Shown: positions 7,173-15,925 of the stretch, in pieces
Numbering within the stretch: the stretch's first letter is position 1
How the letters are laid out: every line of letters starts with the position of its first letter
Source: Bacteroidetes bacterium UBA6491
GTDB lineage: Bacteria > Bacteroidota > Bacteroidia > NS11-12g > UBA9320
NCBI GenBank assembly: GCA_002436505.1
Contig: DJML01000064.1
Span: forward strand, 6,990 to 33,619
Direction: 5' to 3'
Length of the DNA: 26,630 bases
The notes under the pieces: generated by a model
Seen by the model: the letters and a program-made list of their open reading frames with translations, nothing else
What the model was told of the DNA's origin: nothing
Databases searched by the model: none
Position numbers and translations under genes: made by a program

Positions 7173-8405
7173 CTACAGATTTACTTTCATGCCCAGTCGA
7201 ATACCTCCGCTGTACTGATGCTGTTTGACGGGATATTCCTCATTAAAGGTTGACTTCACGCCAAATCTAATCTGAGGATTTGCAAAGATCTCAACGTTAG
7301 GAGTAATGTATTGTGACACAGATACACCGAGATAAGCGTTGGCATTGTGTCTGTTGAGGTAATCAAAACTCCTTTTACTGATCCAGTAGTAAAGATCCGA
7401 GTCAAAATCATAGACCATTGCATCCACATGATTTAAATAGGTGTATGAGAAGCCGCCCTGAATATCCAGGTTCACGTTATCCTTTTTCCAAACGCGATAA
7501 TTGGCAAGCAACGGGATCTCCAGATAGCCGTAATAGTTGTTGAAAGGAATCCTGTCTCTGCTTCCTGAGACCACTTCAGGTGACTCATACATGGTGTTGA
7601 ACCCGTTAAACGCTTTATTTCTCCCTGAAGATGAAATGTTCATAGATTCGCCGTTCTGATGCTCAGAAATGTAAAGTTGTTCACCCATGGAACTGTAATA
7701 CAATCCCGACTGGAGTGTCAATCGTGGGTTTACATTAAAAAAGATATCTATACCAGCATAGAAGTTCATGATCGGCTGATCATTTGAATTTCTGTACACA
7801 TTGCTCTGTCCCTTGCCATTTAGGGTAACAGGTGTATTTGTCCTATATGAAAGTTTCCGGTATGAATAACCAGGGGCAAACGCGATCCCTACGGCAAATC
7901 GAGAGCGGTTAATGCTCATTTCAGGGGATACAAGATATTCCTTTTCAGTCAGGTTGATCCTTCCAAAGGTCTGATCAATGTTCTCGATCCGCTTTAACTC
8001 AATAGGCTCAATAGATATCTGATCCAAATGAACGTTCCTTGTGTCGATACGCTGGTCAGAAGTGTTCATGTAGTGAACCTCCCTTGGTTTTATTACATTT
8101 TTAATGCGGTTTAGCTCCCTTAACAGCTCCAGCCTGTTTTGTCCATCGAAGGCTATCAGATCAGCCGGATCTTCTGCCAGATCTTCCCCAGAATAAAACA
8201 ATTCAGTATCATCTGCAGTCTTTGACCATGGCCAAAGTTTACCCAGATCGAAGTTAAGACTCATGAAGTCTGAAGAGAAAGGTGAGAAAAACAGCTGTAT
8301 TAGTAGGGTGATCATGCCCAATGTAAGTAAAGGGGCAACAACATATGCTCCCCATCTGATCTTACGCTGGATCTTCCTTTCTGTTATTTTACTTGCTGTG
8401 CCCAA
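7173..8405 (-). CDS. Membrane-anchored outer-membrane beta-barrel-like (PorT-type) protein
   Basis: The 410-aa protein has a basic N-terminus (residues 1-18, ITERKIQRKIR), a single hydrophobic segment (about 19-42, VVAPLLTLGMITLLIQLFF), a polar linker to about residue 165, and a C-terminal region of alternating amphipathic strands (FAVGIAFAPGYSYRKLSYR, LTLQSGLYYSSMGEQLYI, ending GIRLGMKVNL) typical of the PorT/OMP_b-brl_2 beta-barrel family. The only start giving the full N-terminus is TTG at 8405; no upstream in-frame ATG exists before a stop, and the next ATG is inside the hydrophobic segment. A signal-anchor that looks uncleavable is odd for a barrel protein. The gene lies 47 nt after the antiporter gene, with a promoter-like box in the gap. 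The function is unknown. Confidence 0.75.
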   Translation of the reverse strand: MGTASKITERKIQRKIRWGAYVVAPLLTLGMITLLIQLFFSPFSSDFMSLNFDLGKLWPWSKTADDTELFYSGEDLAEDPADLIAFDGQNRLELLRELNRIKNVIKPREVHYMNTSDQRIDTRNVHLDQISIEPIELKRIENIDQTFGRINLTEKEYLVSPEMSINRSRFAVGIAFAPGYSYRKLSYRTNTPVTLNGKGQSNVYRNSNDQPIMNFYAGIDIFFNVNPRLTLQSGLYYSSMGEQLYISEHQNGESMNISSSGRNKAFNGFNTMYESPEVVSGSRDRIPFNNYYGYLEIPLLANYRVWKKDNVNLDIQGGFSYTYLNHVDAMVYDFDSDLYYWISKRSFDYLNRHNANAYLGVSVSQYITPNVEIFANPQIRFGVKSTFNEEYPVKQHQYSGGIRLGMKVNL

Positions 8406-8419
8406 ACCTAATGTTAATA

Positions 8420-8427
8420 CAAAATTA
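8420..8427 (-). promoter_or_regulatory. Promoter -7 box (TAATTTTG) for the beta-barrel gene
   Basis: An exact TAnnTTTG match on the minus strand sits in the 47-nt gap after the antiporter gene, 14 nt before the TTG start at 8405. No clear -33 TTG accompanies it. It suggests the beta-barrel gene can be transcribed separately from the antiporter. Confidence 0.35.
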
Positions 8428-8452
8428 CATGATGTTTATCCTTTAAATCCAT

Positions 8453-10150
8453 CTATTCCGCCATTTTACCGAAATATGAGACTATACCATATAAAATCAG
8501 CGCTGACAAGCCAAAACTCAGGTACCATGGCAACCCAAATGCTGTTAAGGTCGTTCCGCACAATACTGAAACGCCGCCTACGGTCAGTGCGTACGGCATT
8601 TGTGTTTTAACATGCTGAATATGATTACATTGCGATGACAACGAACTTAATATTGTAGTATCAGATATCGGGGAACAATGGTCTCCAAGCACTGATCCGG
8701 CAAGAACACAGGCTATTGCATTAGACAGTACTGCAAGGTTTTCTCCCATTTCAAGACCCGCACCCTGGCCGACCTGCCATGATGTGAGCAGTACCACAGG
8801 GTACAGAATAGCCATGGTGCCCCAACTACTGCCCGTTGACATGGCAATTAGCGCTGCCAGGATGAATGTTATCGAAGGGATCAGGAACGGGTTCACTGAA
8901 TCGGAAATCAGCAGGGATACATAGTCCGCAGTACCTAATTTACTGGTCATTGCTCCCAGCCCCCATGCCAGTACCAGTATACCAATAGCAGGAAGCATGT
9001 GCTTAAAGCCATCAAAAATGGTTTCCATTGCTTTGGTCAGAGACATGATACGTTGAGAGATCGTCAACAGCACACTGATAATAAGGGTAACGGAAGATGA
9101 CCACAGCAATGCTTTGTATGAATCAGCTCCTCCTATCACATCGGACAAATAATGAAAAAAACCGACCGACATATCTGTGTTTAAATCCTTACTGCCGGTG
9201 TATATCAACCCGGCGAGTGTACCTGCGATCAGTAAAAAGACCGGTACCAATGCATTAAAAGCTCTTTCTTTGATCTTTACCACTTCAATCTGATCCTCTG
9301 AAGATGTTTCTTTCTCTTCCCTGACCTTTGATGCCCTTGCCATTCTTTCGTACCTGAGCATGGGGCCAAAGTCCTTTCTCCGGATGATCAGAAACAACAT
9401 AAAAAGGATGGTGAGGAACGGGTAAAAGCTGTATTTCAGAGAATCCATGAACAGGCTGTAAGCGCTGACACCCATTACCTTTAGCTCTGCAATTTCATTG
9501 ATGCCGTTTTGGATGTATTCCAGTTCCGCTCCGATCCAGGTGGTCACAAAGGCAGTCGCTGCTATCGGGGCAGCGGTAGAATCAACAATATATGCCAGTT
9601 TCTCCCTACTGATCTTAAGCCTGTCGGTAACAGGCCGCATGGTGTTTCCTACTACCATCGTATTGGCATAATCGTCAAAAAAAATGAAGATCCCCAGGAA
9701 CCAGGTTGCAAGCTGGCCGGACCTTGCGTCTTTCGCCCACCTGGAAACGTGCTTTACGATCGCGTTCATTCCTCCGTTGTTACTTATCAGCTGCACCATG
9801 CCACCTACAAAAAGACTGAATAAGATGATGGACATATGGCCGCTGTCGATGGCCGACTCCTGCACAACCTCAGCGATTCCTGTAACTGACGTCCACAACG
9901 GTTTGTCTGATGACACTACGAGAACAACCAGGCCTGAAAAAATACCCATTGCCAGAGATGAGAGCACTTCTTTGAATATCAATGCACCTCCGATGGCGAC
10001 CAACGGTGGCAAAAGGGACAACCATGGCGGAAAATTCCGGACATTCTCAGCAGACGGTTCACTTTGACCGTAGGCAACGGTTCCGATCAGGAATACCGCG
10101 AAGAACACAGGCAAGACCCTGGCAAACCATGAATGTTTAAAACTCCTCAT
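8453..10150 (-). CDS. NhaC-family Na+/H+ antiporter
   Basis: From the ATG at 10150 this is a 565-aa polytopic membrane protein; an upstream TTG at 10171 is in frame but less likely. It matches the NhaC/COG1757 family in length (slightly long) and motifs: FFDDYANTMVVGNTMRPVTD, DSTAAPIAATAFVTTWIGAE, the Ser/Gly-rich STGSSWGTMAILYPVVLL, and GDHCSPISDTTILSS near the C-terminus. About eleven to twelve hydrophobic segments are visible. A Lys/Glu-rich loop near residues 270-295 is probably cytoplasmic. Residues 1-29 look like a cleavable signal peptide (ending VAYGQ), unusual for an inner-membrane antiporter. The exact ion or organic substrate cannot be read; some COG1757 members exchange malate/lactate or arginine/ornithine. 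It lies 72 nt downstream of the glycosyltransferase gene. Confidence 0.85.
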   Translation of the reverse strand: MRSFKHSWFARVLPVFFAVFLIGTVAYGQSEPSAENVRNFPPWLSLLPPLVAIGGALIFKEVLSSLAMGIFSGLVVLVVSSDKPLWTSVTGIAEVVQESAIDSGHMSIILFSLFVGGMVQLISNNGGMNAIVKHVSRWAKDARSGQLATWFLGIFIFFDDYANTMVVGNTMRPVTDRLKISREKLAYIVDSTAAPIAATAFVTTWIGAELEYIQNGINEIAELKVMGVSAYSLFMDSLKYSFYPFLTILFMLFLIIRRKDFGPMLRYERMARASKVREEKETSSEDQIEVVKIKERAFNALVPVFLLIAGTLAGLIYTGSKDLNTDMSVGFFHYLSDVIGGADSYKALLWSSSVTLIISVLLTISQRIMSLTKAMETIFDGFKHMLPAIGILVLAWGLGAMTSKLGTADYVSLLISDSVNPFLIPSITFILAALIAMSTGSSWGTMAILYPVVLLTSWQVGQGAGLEMGENLAVLSNAIACVLAGSVLGDHCSPISDTTILSSLSSQCNHIQHVKTQMPYALTVGGVSVLCGTTLTAFGLPWYLSFGLSALILYGIVSYFGKMAE

Positions 10151-10222
10151 TCTCAAACAGATAGAAGGCAAAATAAAGAATGAAATCCGTTTAATGAAAT
10201 CACGAAACCCTGCTTGTCTGAT

Positions 10223-11404
10223 TTATTCGTGCAAAACCTGCTCCCAGTAAGACTCCAGCTGCTTTGATATTCCGTCCCAACTGAATTTTTCTCTTGCGAT
10301 CTGCAAGCCTTCCTGTCCCACTTTTTCTCTTAATTCCCGATCTTTCAGCAGTGAGATCACCGCCTTTATAAAATCATTCTTTTCAGGTGCGTGAATGACA
10401 CCCTGGCCAGAAATCAGCTCCAGTCCTTTGAATCCAATATCCGTACAAACGACCGGAACGCCCATGGCCATTGCCTCCAACACTTTATTTTGTGTGCCGG
10501 CACCAAACCTTAGTGGCGCTATGACAACACTTGCACTGTTGTACATTTCGGCAATATCCTGAACAAACCCTGTTACTTCAATTGTTTCATTTGCAAGGCG
10601 CCGCACAGACTCGATCGGACGCTGCCCCGCAATGATTAAACGCACACCGGACATTTCCTTTTTGATCTGTGGAAAAATTTCTTCCACGAAATAATGAACA
10701 GCATCAACATTCGGGGCATAATCCATATTACCGGTGAACAATATTGTGTGATCCTTACCGTAATCATGGGCATTGAATTTGAAAGTCTCCAGATCAACCC
10801 CGTTTCTAAGCAATTCAAAATCTGCATCCTTGTATGACGACCTCAGGTAGTCACGGTCCTCCACAGAACAGGCCAGGTTTAGCGAGAATACCCGCATTCT
10901 TGTCTCGTACTTTTTAAGTCTTTGGAGCTCTATCGGGTCGAATAAACGATTATACCACGGTCTTTTTGTGTTTTTGCGTCTGGTCCAGTATAGTGAGAAA
11001 GCATCTGGCAGGTCAAGAATTTTTGGTAGATCGAGGTCCAAAGCATATTGCGCCATCCTGATATGTTGTACATATACCAGATCAATATTATTGGTTCTGA
11101 TAAAATCCGACAAGGTGCGTTTCATTTTACCCGATCTGAAATAAGCTACCTGGAAAGGAATATTTTGAAAGATGGCTACCAGGCAGGACAAATACGAACG
11201 CCATTTAGGCAAATGCAACACATTTATGCTTTTAAAAAAAGGTTCAATTTTGTCAATACGACTAAAATCATCCTTTTCCTCCGCAAAAGTCAGTAAATGA
11301 AGCTCATGCTTCTCTGACAGTCTCCTCATGAGGTTGTATATCTTCAATTTATCTCCCCTGTAGGGCGGATATGGAAACCGGTTTGCAAGTATAAGTACTC
11401 TCAA
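10223..11404 (-). CDS. GT4-type glycosyltransferase (GT-B fold)
   Basis: The 393-aa protein begins VLILANRFPYPPYRGDK, the N-terminal signature of GT4 enzymes close to TIGR03087 (sugar transferases associated with exosortase/PEP-CTERM systems). The C-terminal half has ILFTGNMDYAPNVDA and then PLRFGAGTQNKVLEAMAMG, which holds the donor-binding glutamate of the GT4 family. The start is a TTG at 11404: no ATG lies upstream in frame, and the family N-terminus begins right there. It should transfer a nucleotide-activated sugar to a surface glycan or lipid, but neither donor nor acceptor is evident. No PEP-CTERM or exosortase gene is in the window, so the TIGR03087 link is by similarity only. A promoter-like box lies 16 nt upstream. 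Confidence 0.88.
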   Translation of the reverse strand: MRVLILANRFPYPPYRGDKLKIYNLMRRLSEKHELHLLTFAEEKDDFSRIDKIEPFFKSINVLHLPKWRSYLSCLVAIFQNIPFQVAYFRSGKMKRTLSDFIRTNNIDLVYVQHIRMAQYALDLDLPKILDLPDAFSLYWTRRKNTKRPWYNRLFDPIELQRLKKYETRMRVFSLNLACSVEDRDYLRSSYKDADFELLRNGVDLETFKFNAHDYGKDHTILFTGNMDYAPNVDAVHYFVEEIFPQIKKEMSGVRLIIAGQRPIESVRRLANETIEVTGFVQDIAEMYNSASVVIAPLRFGAGTQNKVLEAMAMGVPVVCTDIGFKGLELISGQGVIHAPEKNDFIKAVISLLKDRELREKVGQEGLQIAREKFSWDGISKQLESYWEQVLHE

Positions 11405-11420
11405 TGAAGGCGATTTTCGG

Positions 11421-11428
11421 CAAAACTA
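11421..11428 (-). promoter_or_regulatory. Promoter -7 box (TAGTTTTG) for the glycosyltransferase
   Basis: This is an exact TAnnTTTG match on the minus strand, 16 nt before the TTG start at 11404. It fits the short-leader pattern of the other boxes in this window. The -33 element is not clear. Confidence 0.4.
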
Positions 11429-11573
11429 ATGGATATGTTCCGAAGTTGAGTCTTCGGCCGCCACAGTCTTTGCTTTCATTCTTTAGCTTAAAATGATCAC
11501 ATCCTCAGGAAAAGAGCGATGGTCAGCTACTATTATGGCCTTTCTTTGTTATGATTATCTATAGTCGATGTTT

Positions 11574-11581
11574 TACCTTTG
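11574..11581 (+). promoter_or_regulatory. Promoter -7 box (TACCTTTG) for ribBA
   Basis: An exact TAnnTTTG match lies 17 nt before the ribBA ATG at 11599. A TTTG at 11545-11548 could be the -33 element, although 25 nt of spacing is slightly long. No FMN riboswitch-like leader fits between this box and the start. Confidence 0.45.
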
Positions 11582-11598
11582 CAAAGCATATTGAAGAT

Positions 11599-12807
11599 AT
11601 GGAAAGAAAACTGGATAGTATTGAAGAGGCCATAAAGGATATAAAAGAGGGCAAGCTTGTGATTGTCGTTGATGACGAGGATCGCGAGAATGAAGGTGAT
11701 TTTGTAACTGCGGCAGCAAATGTGACGCCGGAGATGATCAACTTCATGGCCAGAGAGGGCCGCGGGCTTATTTGCGTGCCACTGATAGAAGAGCGCTGCG
11801 AGGCGCTGAAGCTCGACCTGATGGTAGTTGGAAAGAACACCGCGACACATGAGACACCATTTACGGTATCCGTTGACCTGCTGGGACAGGGTTGTACCAC
11901 AGGTATCTCAGCTCATGACCGGGCAAAAACCGTTCAGGCCCTCATCAATAAGAAAACAAAACCGGATGAACTGGGCCGTCCAGGGCATATTTTTCCTCTT
12001 AGAGCCAAAACAGAAGGAGTCCTGAGACGTTCAGGGCATACAGAAGCAGCTATTGACCTTGCACGTCTTGCAGGATTTGAACCTGCTGGTTGCATTATTG
12101 AGATAATGAACGAGGACGGATCAATGGCAAGGCTTCCTGACCTTTTTAACGTAGCTGACAAATTTGACCTGAAGATCATTTCCATTGCTGACCTTATCAC
12201 TTATCGTTTACAGAACGATTCGCTGATCAAGCGAAAAATAAAAGTGAACATGCCCACGCAATTTGGTGATTTTGAATTGGTTGCGTTCGAGCAGATCTAC
12301 ACCAAGGAAGAGCATCTTGCCCTGATAAAAGGAGAATGGGAACCGGATGAACCGGTGCTTGTACGTGTGCATTCTTCCTGCGTTACCGGGGACATATTCG
12401 GATCTTGCAGATGTGATTGCGGCGAACAGCTTCATAAAGCCATGGAAACCATTCAGGAAGAAGGTAAAGGCGTTATCGTGTATATGAACCAGGAAGGCAG
12501 AGGGATAGGACTTATGAATAAACTGAAAGCTTATCAGCTGCAGGAACAGGGTATGGATACCGTAGAGGCCAACCTGGCGCTGGGCTTTAAATCTGATCAC
12601 AGGGATTATGGGGTCGGCGCACAGATACTTCGCAATCTCGGTGTATCAAAAATGAGGCTTATGTCCAACAATCCAAAGAAACGCACAGGTTTGGTAGGTT
12701 ATGGCCTTGAGATCGTTGAAAATCTAGGTTTACAGGTAGAACCAAATCCTCATAATTTAAGTTACCTGATGACCAAAAAGGACAAACTGGGCCACGACAT
12801 CCAATAA
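11599..12807 (+). CDS. ribBA: Bifunctional DHBP synthase / GTP cyclohydrolase II
   Basis: This 402-aa enzyme catalyses the two entry reactions of riboflavin synthesis: 3,4-dihydroxy-2-butanone 4-phosphate from ribulose 5-phosphate, and the pyrimidine precursor from GTP. The RibB half (about 1-205) has VVDDEDRENEGDF (residues 23-35) and the TGISAHDRA and RRSGHTEAA motifs. The RibA half (about 206-402) has the zinc site SSCVTGDIFGSCRCDCG, followed by MNQEGRGIGLMNK and NNPKKRTGLVGYGLE. Both halves look intact. I start at the ATG at 11599, just before the family N-terminus; a frame open from 11551 adds 16 residues that overlap the promoter box. rnhA follows after 2 nt. Confidence 0.97.
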   Translation: MERKLDSIEEAIKDIKEGKLVIVVDDEDRENEGDFVTAAANVTPEMINFMAREGRGLICVPLIEERCEALKLDLMVVGKNTATHETPFTVSVDLLGQGCTTGISAHDRAKTVQALINKKTKPDELGRPGHIFPLRAKTEGVLRRSGHTEAAIDLARLAGFEPAGCIIEIMNEDGSMARLPDLFNVADKFDLKIISIADLITYRLQNDSLIKRKIKVNMPTQFGDFELVAFEQIYTKEEHLALIKGEWEPDEPVLVRVHSSCVTGDIFGSCRCDCGEQLHKAMETIQEEGKGVIVYMNQEGRGIGLMNKLKAYQLQEQGMDTVEANLALGFKSDHRDYGVGAQILRNLGVSKMRLMSNNPKKRTGLVGYGLEIVENLGLQVEPNPHNLSYLMTKKDKLGHDIQ

Positions 12808-12809
12808 GA

Positions 12810-13274
12810 GTGAAGGTAACAATCTATACTGACGGATCCTCGAGAGGCAATCCTGGACCCGGAGGCTACGGGGTGGTAATGATCGCTCAGGGGCACAGAA
12901 AAGAATTTTCCGAAGGTTTTCGTCTCACTACCAATAACCGCATGGAGTTGCTGGCTGTAATCAAAGCACTCGAAGCCATGAAAAGGAAAGATGTGGTGAT
13001 CGAGCTATACACAGATTCAAAGTACGTATGTGACGCTATTGAAAAGAAATGGGTCTTTGGATGGCAGAAAAAAGGATTCAAAGGAAAAGCAAACCCAGAC
13101 CTGTGGGCCCGGTTTCTTGAATTATACCCACATTTCAAGATAAGATTTCACTGGCTCAAGGGCCATGCAGGGCATCCAGAGAACGAAAGATGCGATGAAC
13201 TAGCTACACTGGCCGCTGACGGCAACGGACTGAAACAGGATGCAGGCTACGAAAACGCGATCAATAACGGATAA
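12810..13274 (+). CDS. rnhA: Ribonuclease HI
   Basis: The 154-aa protein matches type I ribonuclease H in length and layout; it removes RNA from RNA-DNA hybrids. All catalytic residues are visible: D8 in YTDGSSRGNPGPGG, E46 in NNRMELLAVIKALE, D69 in LYTDSKYV, H119 in KGHAGHPENE, and D129. The basic handle segment (W-FGWQKKGFKGK, about 81-93) is present. The start is a GTG at 12810, chosen because it lies exactly at the family N-terminus; it is 2 nt past the ribBA stop, so translation is probably coupled to ribBA. The 3' end converges on the propeller gene with a 17-nt gap and no visible terminator. Confidence 0.96.
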   Translation: MKVTIYTDGSSRGNPGPGGYGVVMIAQGHRKEFSEGFRLTTNNRMELLAVIKALEAMKRKDVVIELYTDSKYVCDAIEKKWVFGWQKKGFKGKANPDLWARFLELYPHFKIRFHWLKGHAGHPENERCDELATLAADGNGLKQDAGYENAINNG

Positions 13275-13291
13275 ACCTTTAAAAAGTATTG

Positions 13292-15925
13292 TCACTTGTA
13301 CAGTATGCGGAAAACTTCTTCATGACCGCTGGCTACAACTTTAAGGAAATACAATCCAGCTGCTACCCTGTGCCTATTGTTTGAGCCTATCGTATAAATG
13401 GCCTTCCCATCTAAGCCCACAGTGACCTCTTCTTTCATGATAGTCTGACCTTTAATGCTAATTAGTTCAAGTTTTACTTTAGTTCCTTCTCCCCCTGTGA
13501 TCTCAACATTTATTACATCATCGGTGCTTGGATTTGGAAAAACTATCACGGAAAAAGGTTTGTAGGTATACTTTAGTCGGGTTTCTGATATCGAATCAAT
13601 GTTATTGATATGCCATAGCCCTCCGGAAACGCTGCCTGCCCACAACTCTTTTCCGGAACTGTTCCATGGGTCCACTAGAATTGTTCGTGTTCTTCCTCCT
13701 ATGTTTCGAGGGCCCCTCTCCTCCCACTTGATCTCGTGAGTTACAGGGTCAGCAAAGCCTGTGAACATCCCTCTGCCGTGGGTGGCAGCAACAAAGAGAT
13801 TGTCCGACTTACGGTACCTGATCATGTCGATACGAATGTTTGCCAGGCCAACATTAGTGGGTTCCCACTTCGTGTTTTCTCCATCCAGGTTGGTGGTAAA
13901 GAACACCCCTGCATCGGTCGCAGCATAGCAAACACGATTATTTGTCGGGTGTAGCGAAACCCATCTGACCGGAATATCAGGCAGATCCCCTTCAACATTA
14001 CTCCATGATGGAGAATTTGACATCGCGTTCTTAGATTCAAAAATGGACTCAATGCCGTAATTTGAATAGGACGCAATCACGTGGTTCGCATCTTCCGGAT
14101 CTACGAATATGGAGGATGAATATCCCAGTGTCGGCAATTCATTGTTAGGGTCAACATTTACAGGCAAATAATTTATATCGGTCTGATCCGAATTGTTGAT
14201 CCTGTAGATCCTGCCCCCGCCTGTCCGACCTATAAAAACTGTATTCGGGACATCTTCAGAGATACCGATCGATGATATTGCACCAATCCCCCTGCATGCT
14301 CTTTTCCACTGGAATTTAGTTGCAGTTTCTGGGTCCTTTAGCCTCCAGAGACCTACTGTTGATGCCTGGTAAAGGTACTTCCCTTCAAACGGATCAATTT
14401 CTATCGGATTAATGAAAAGTGTATTGTTGTCGTTGAGAAAAGAATTCGTCAAGGTATCAAGATCTCCATCCACTCGTCGGTATACTCTTTCATATTGTGT
14501 GGAAGTGAAGTAGGAACGGCCGTCAACCGGGTCGATAGCACAATATCCGCCATCTGCCCAGGAAAGCATGTCCCATTCTGTGATCCCCTGCCCTGTCGAT
14601 CCGCTGGAACCATTGTCCTGAGTACCACCTATAATGCTGTGATGACCCGCAGAAGGATGAATAGCACAAGCATAATACTGTGTGACATTGTAATTTAAAT
14701 TGAGGTTTTGGAACGTTGGAGAATCCGATGTCATATTGTAAGAGCAATAAATCCCGCCATCATTTCCAAAGAAAACCGTATCGCTGGTATGGTAAACTAT
14801 TTCATGCTGATCAACATGAACGTAAGGAAGTGTATCTGCCCCCCTTTTTATCCCAGGTGCGTTCAAATGCGGAGGAGCACCATGTCCGTCCGTCAGCATC
14901 TTCCAGGAGCTACCTGCATCCTTTGATCTCCAAAGGTTTAGCCCCCCTGCGATCAGTACATCCTTATTTTCAGGATCAACTTTAACTATGAGGTCGTACC
15001 ATGACTGTTTCTTTGCAAGTGCGTCCGGGTTATTACCGGGGATATTCACTGCAGTCCAGTTCAATCCTTTATCGTCAGTAACATAAATGTCACCTATTCT
15101 GTAATTGTTCGATGGATTGCTTGTTATTGCATAAGCTCTTCCGGAATCTGAGGGAGCTGTAGCCATCTCAATGCGGTGGTAACTTCCCGTAATGCCACTC
15201 ATTCTTTTCTCCCAGTCACCGGCATCACCTGTTTCAGAAAAATAGATGCCATCAGAGACCCAGACGCCCAAAGCGACCATTAAATGACCGTCTGCTGTCA
15301 CTTCAATGTCCGCTACCCTGTCAGTTAATGCATTCTCGGCTGTCTGTCCAAGAACTGATTCCCATGTATCACCACCGTCCTTAGAACGCATCAATCCACC
15401 GTAAAGGGTTCCGACGTAAATATCCCCTGAAATGGGATGGACCACCATATCCTGTGAGTAAATGAATGAATCATTCATGGTAGATGGCAATAAATTCCAT
15501 GTATCCCCGAAGTCCGTGCTTTTCCAGACACCTGCCCCGCGAGCGATACTGGATGCTTTTTGAGGGTGTTCGTTCAGGAACCCTTCTCCGGTACAGAAAT
15601 ACAGGACTCCTTCATTATGTGGGTCTGGAACGATACGCATAATGCTCAGAGAAGCAAAAAAATCATCAACGGGGCGCCATGTATTGACATATTCCAGCGT
15701 TAGTTTATTCAGTGTCTTGTTTCCAAGCGTAGAGGAACCAGATAAAAAGTAGTTCCATAATTTATCAGATTCAACAACCCCGGTATAAGGGTTTATGATC
15801 TTCATTAGTTCCTGTTCGTAAAAACCGGGCTTATTCCCATTCTCAGGGACCGTAGGGGTCTGCTTTTGATTACAGGCAGAAAAGCCAAGAAAAAGAACAG
15901 ATAGTAACAAGTAGATGTTTCTCAT
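13292..15925 (-). CDS. Lipoprotein-type Asp-box propeller with T9SS sorting domain
   Basis: The 877-aa protein starts with a lipoprotein signal (residues 1-18, lipobox FSAC, Cys18). The body (about 80-760) is a series of sortilin/BNR-like blades with Asp-box motifs such as STDFGDTW, SKDGGDTW, TDDKGLNW and SKDAGSSW, ending in the propeller-closing ATHGRGMF. The last 80 residues or so form a type A T9SS sorting domain: VIVFPNPSTDD, SIKGQTIM, then GLYFLKVVASG and a basic end. It is therefore predicted to be secreted through the outer membrane by T9SS. A lipoprotein signal together with a T9SS domain is an uncommon combination. No glycosidase or protease active site is evident. Its ATG overlaps the folB stop (ATGA, 15922-15925). 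Confidence 0.88.
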   Translation of the reverse strand: MRNIYLLLSVLFLGFSACNQKQTPTVPENGNKPGFYEQELMKIINPYTGVVESDKLWNYFLSGSSTLGNKTLNKLTLEYVNTWRPVDDFFASLSIMRIVPDPHNEGVLYFCTGEGFLNEHPQKASSIARGAGVWKSTDFGDTWNLLPSTMNDSFIYSQDMVVHPISGDIYVGTLYGGLMRSKDGGDTWESVLGQTAENALTDRVADIEVTADGHLMVALGVWVSDGIYFSETGDAGDWEKRMSGITGSYHRIEMATAPSDSGRAYAITSNPSNNYRIGDIYVTDDKGLNWTAVNIPGNNPDALAKKQSWYDLIVKVDPENKDVLIAGGLNLWRSKDAGSSWKMLTDGHGAPPHLNAPGIKRGADTLPYVHVDQHEIVYHTSDTVFFGNDGGIYCSYNMTSDSPTFQNLNLNYNVTQYYACAIHPSAGHHSIIGGTQDNGSSGSTGQGITEWDMLSWADGGYCAIDPVDGRSYFTSTQYERVYRRVDGDLDTLTNSFLNDNNTLFINPIEIDPFEGKYLYQASTVGLWRLKDPETATKFQWKRACRGIGAISSIGISEDVPNTVFIGRTGGGRIYRINNSDQTDINYLPVNVDPNNELPTLGYSSSIFVDPEDANHVIASYSNYGIESIFESKNAMSNSPSWSNVEGDLPDIPVRWVSLHPTNNRVCYAATDAGVFFTTNLDGENTKWEPTNVGLANIRIDMIRYRKSDNLFVAATHGRGMFTGFADPVTHEIKWEERGPRNIGGRTRTILVDPWNSSGKELWAGSVSGGLWHINNIDSISETRLKYTYKPFSVIVFPNPSTDDVINVEITGGEGTKVKLELISIKGQTIMKEEVTVGLDGKAIYTIGSNNRHRVAAGLYFLKVVASGHEEVFRILYK

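Noticed and set aside
11405..11598. FMN riboswitch upstream of ribBA
   Set aside because: The predicted start of transcription is about 10 nt before the ATG, and no riboswitch-like conserved segments are seen in the leader.
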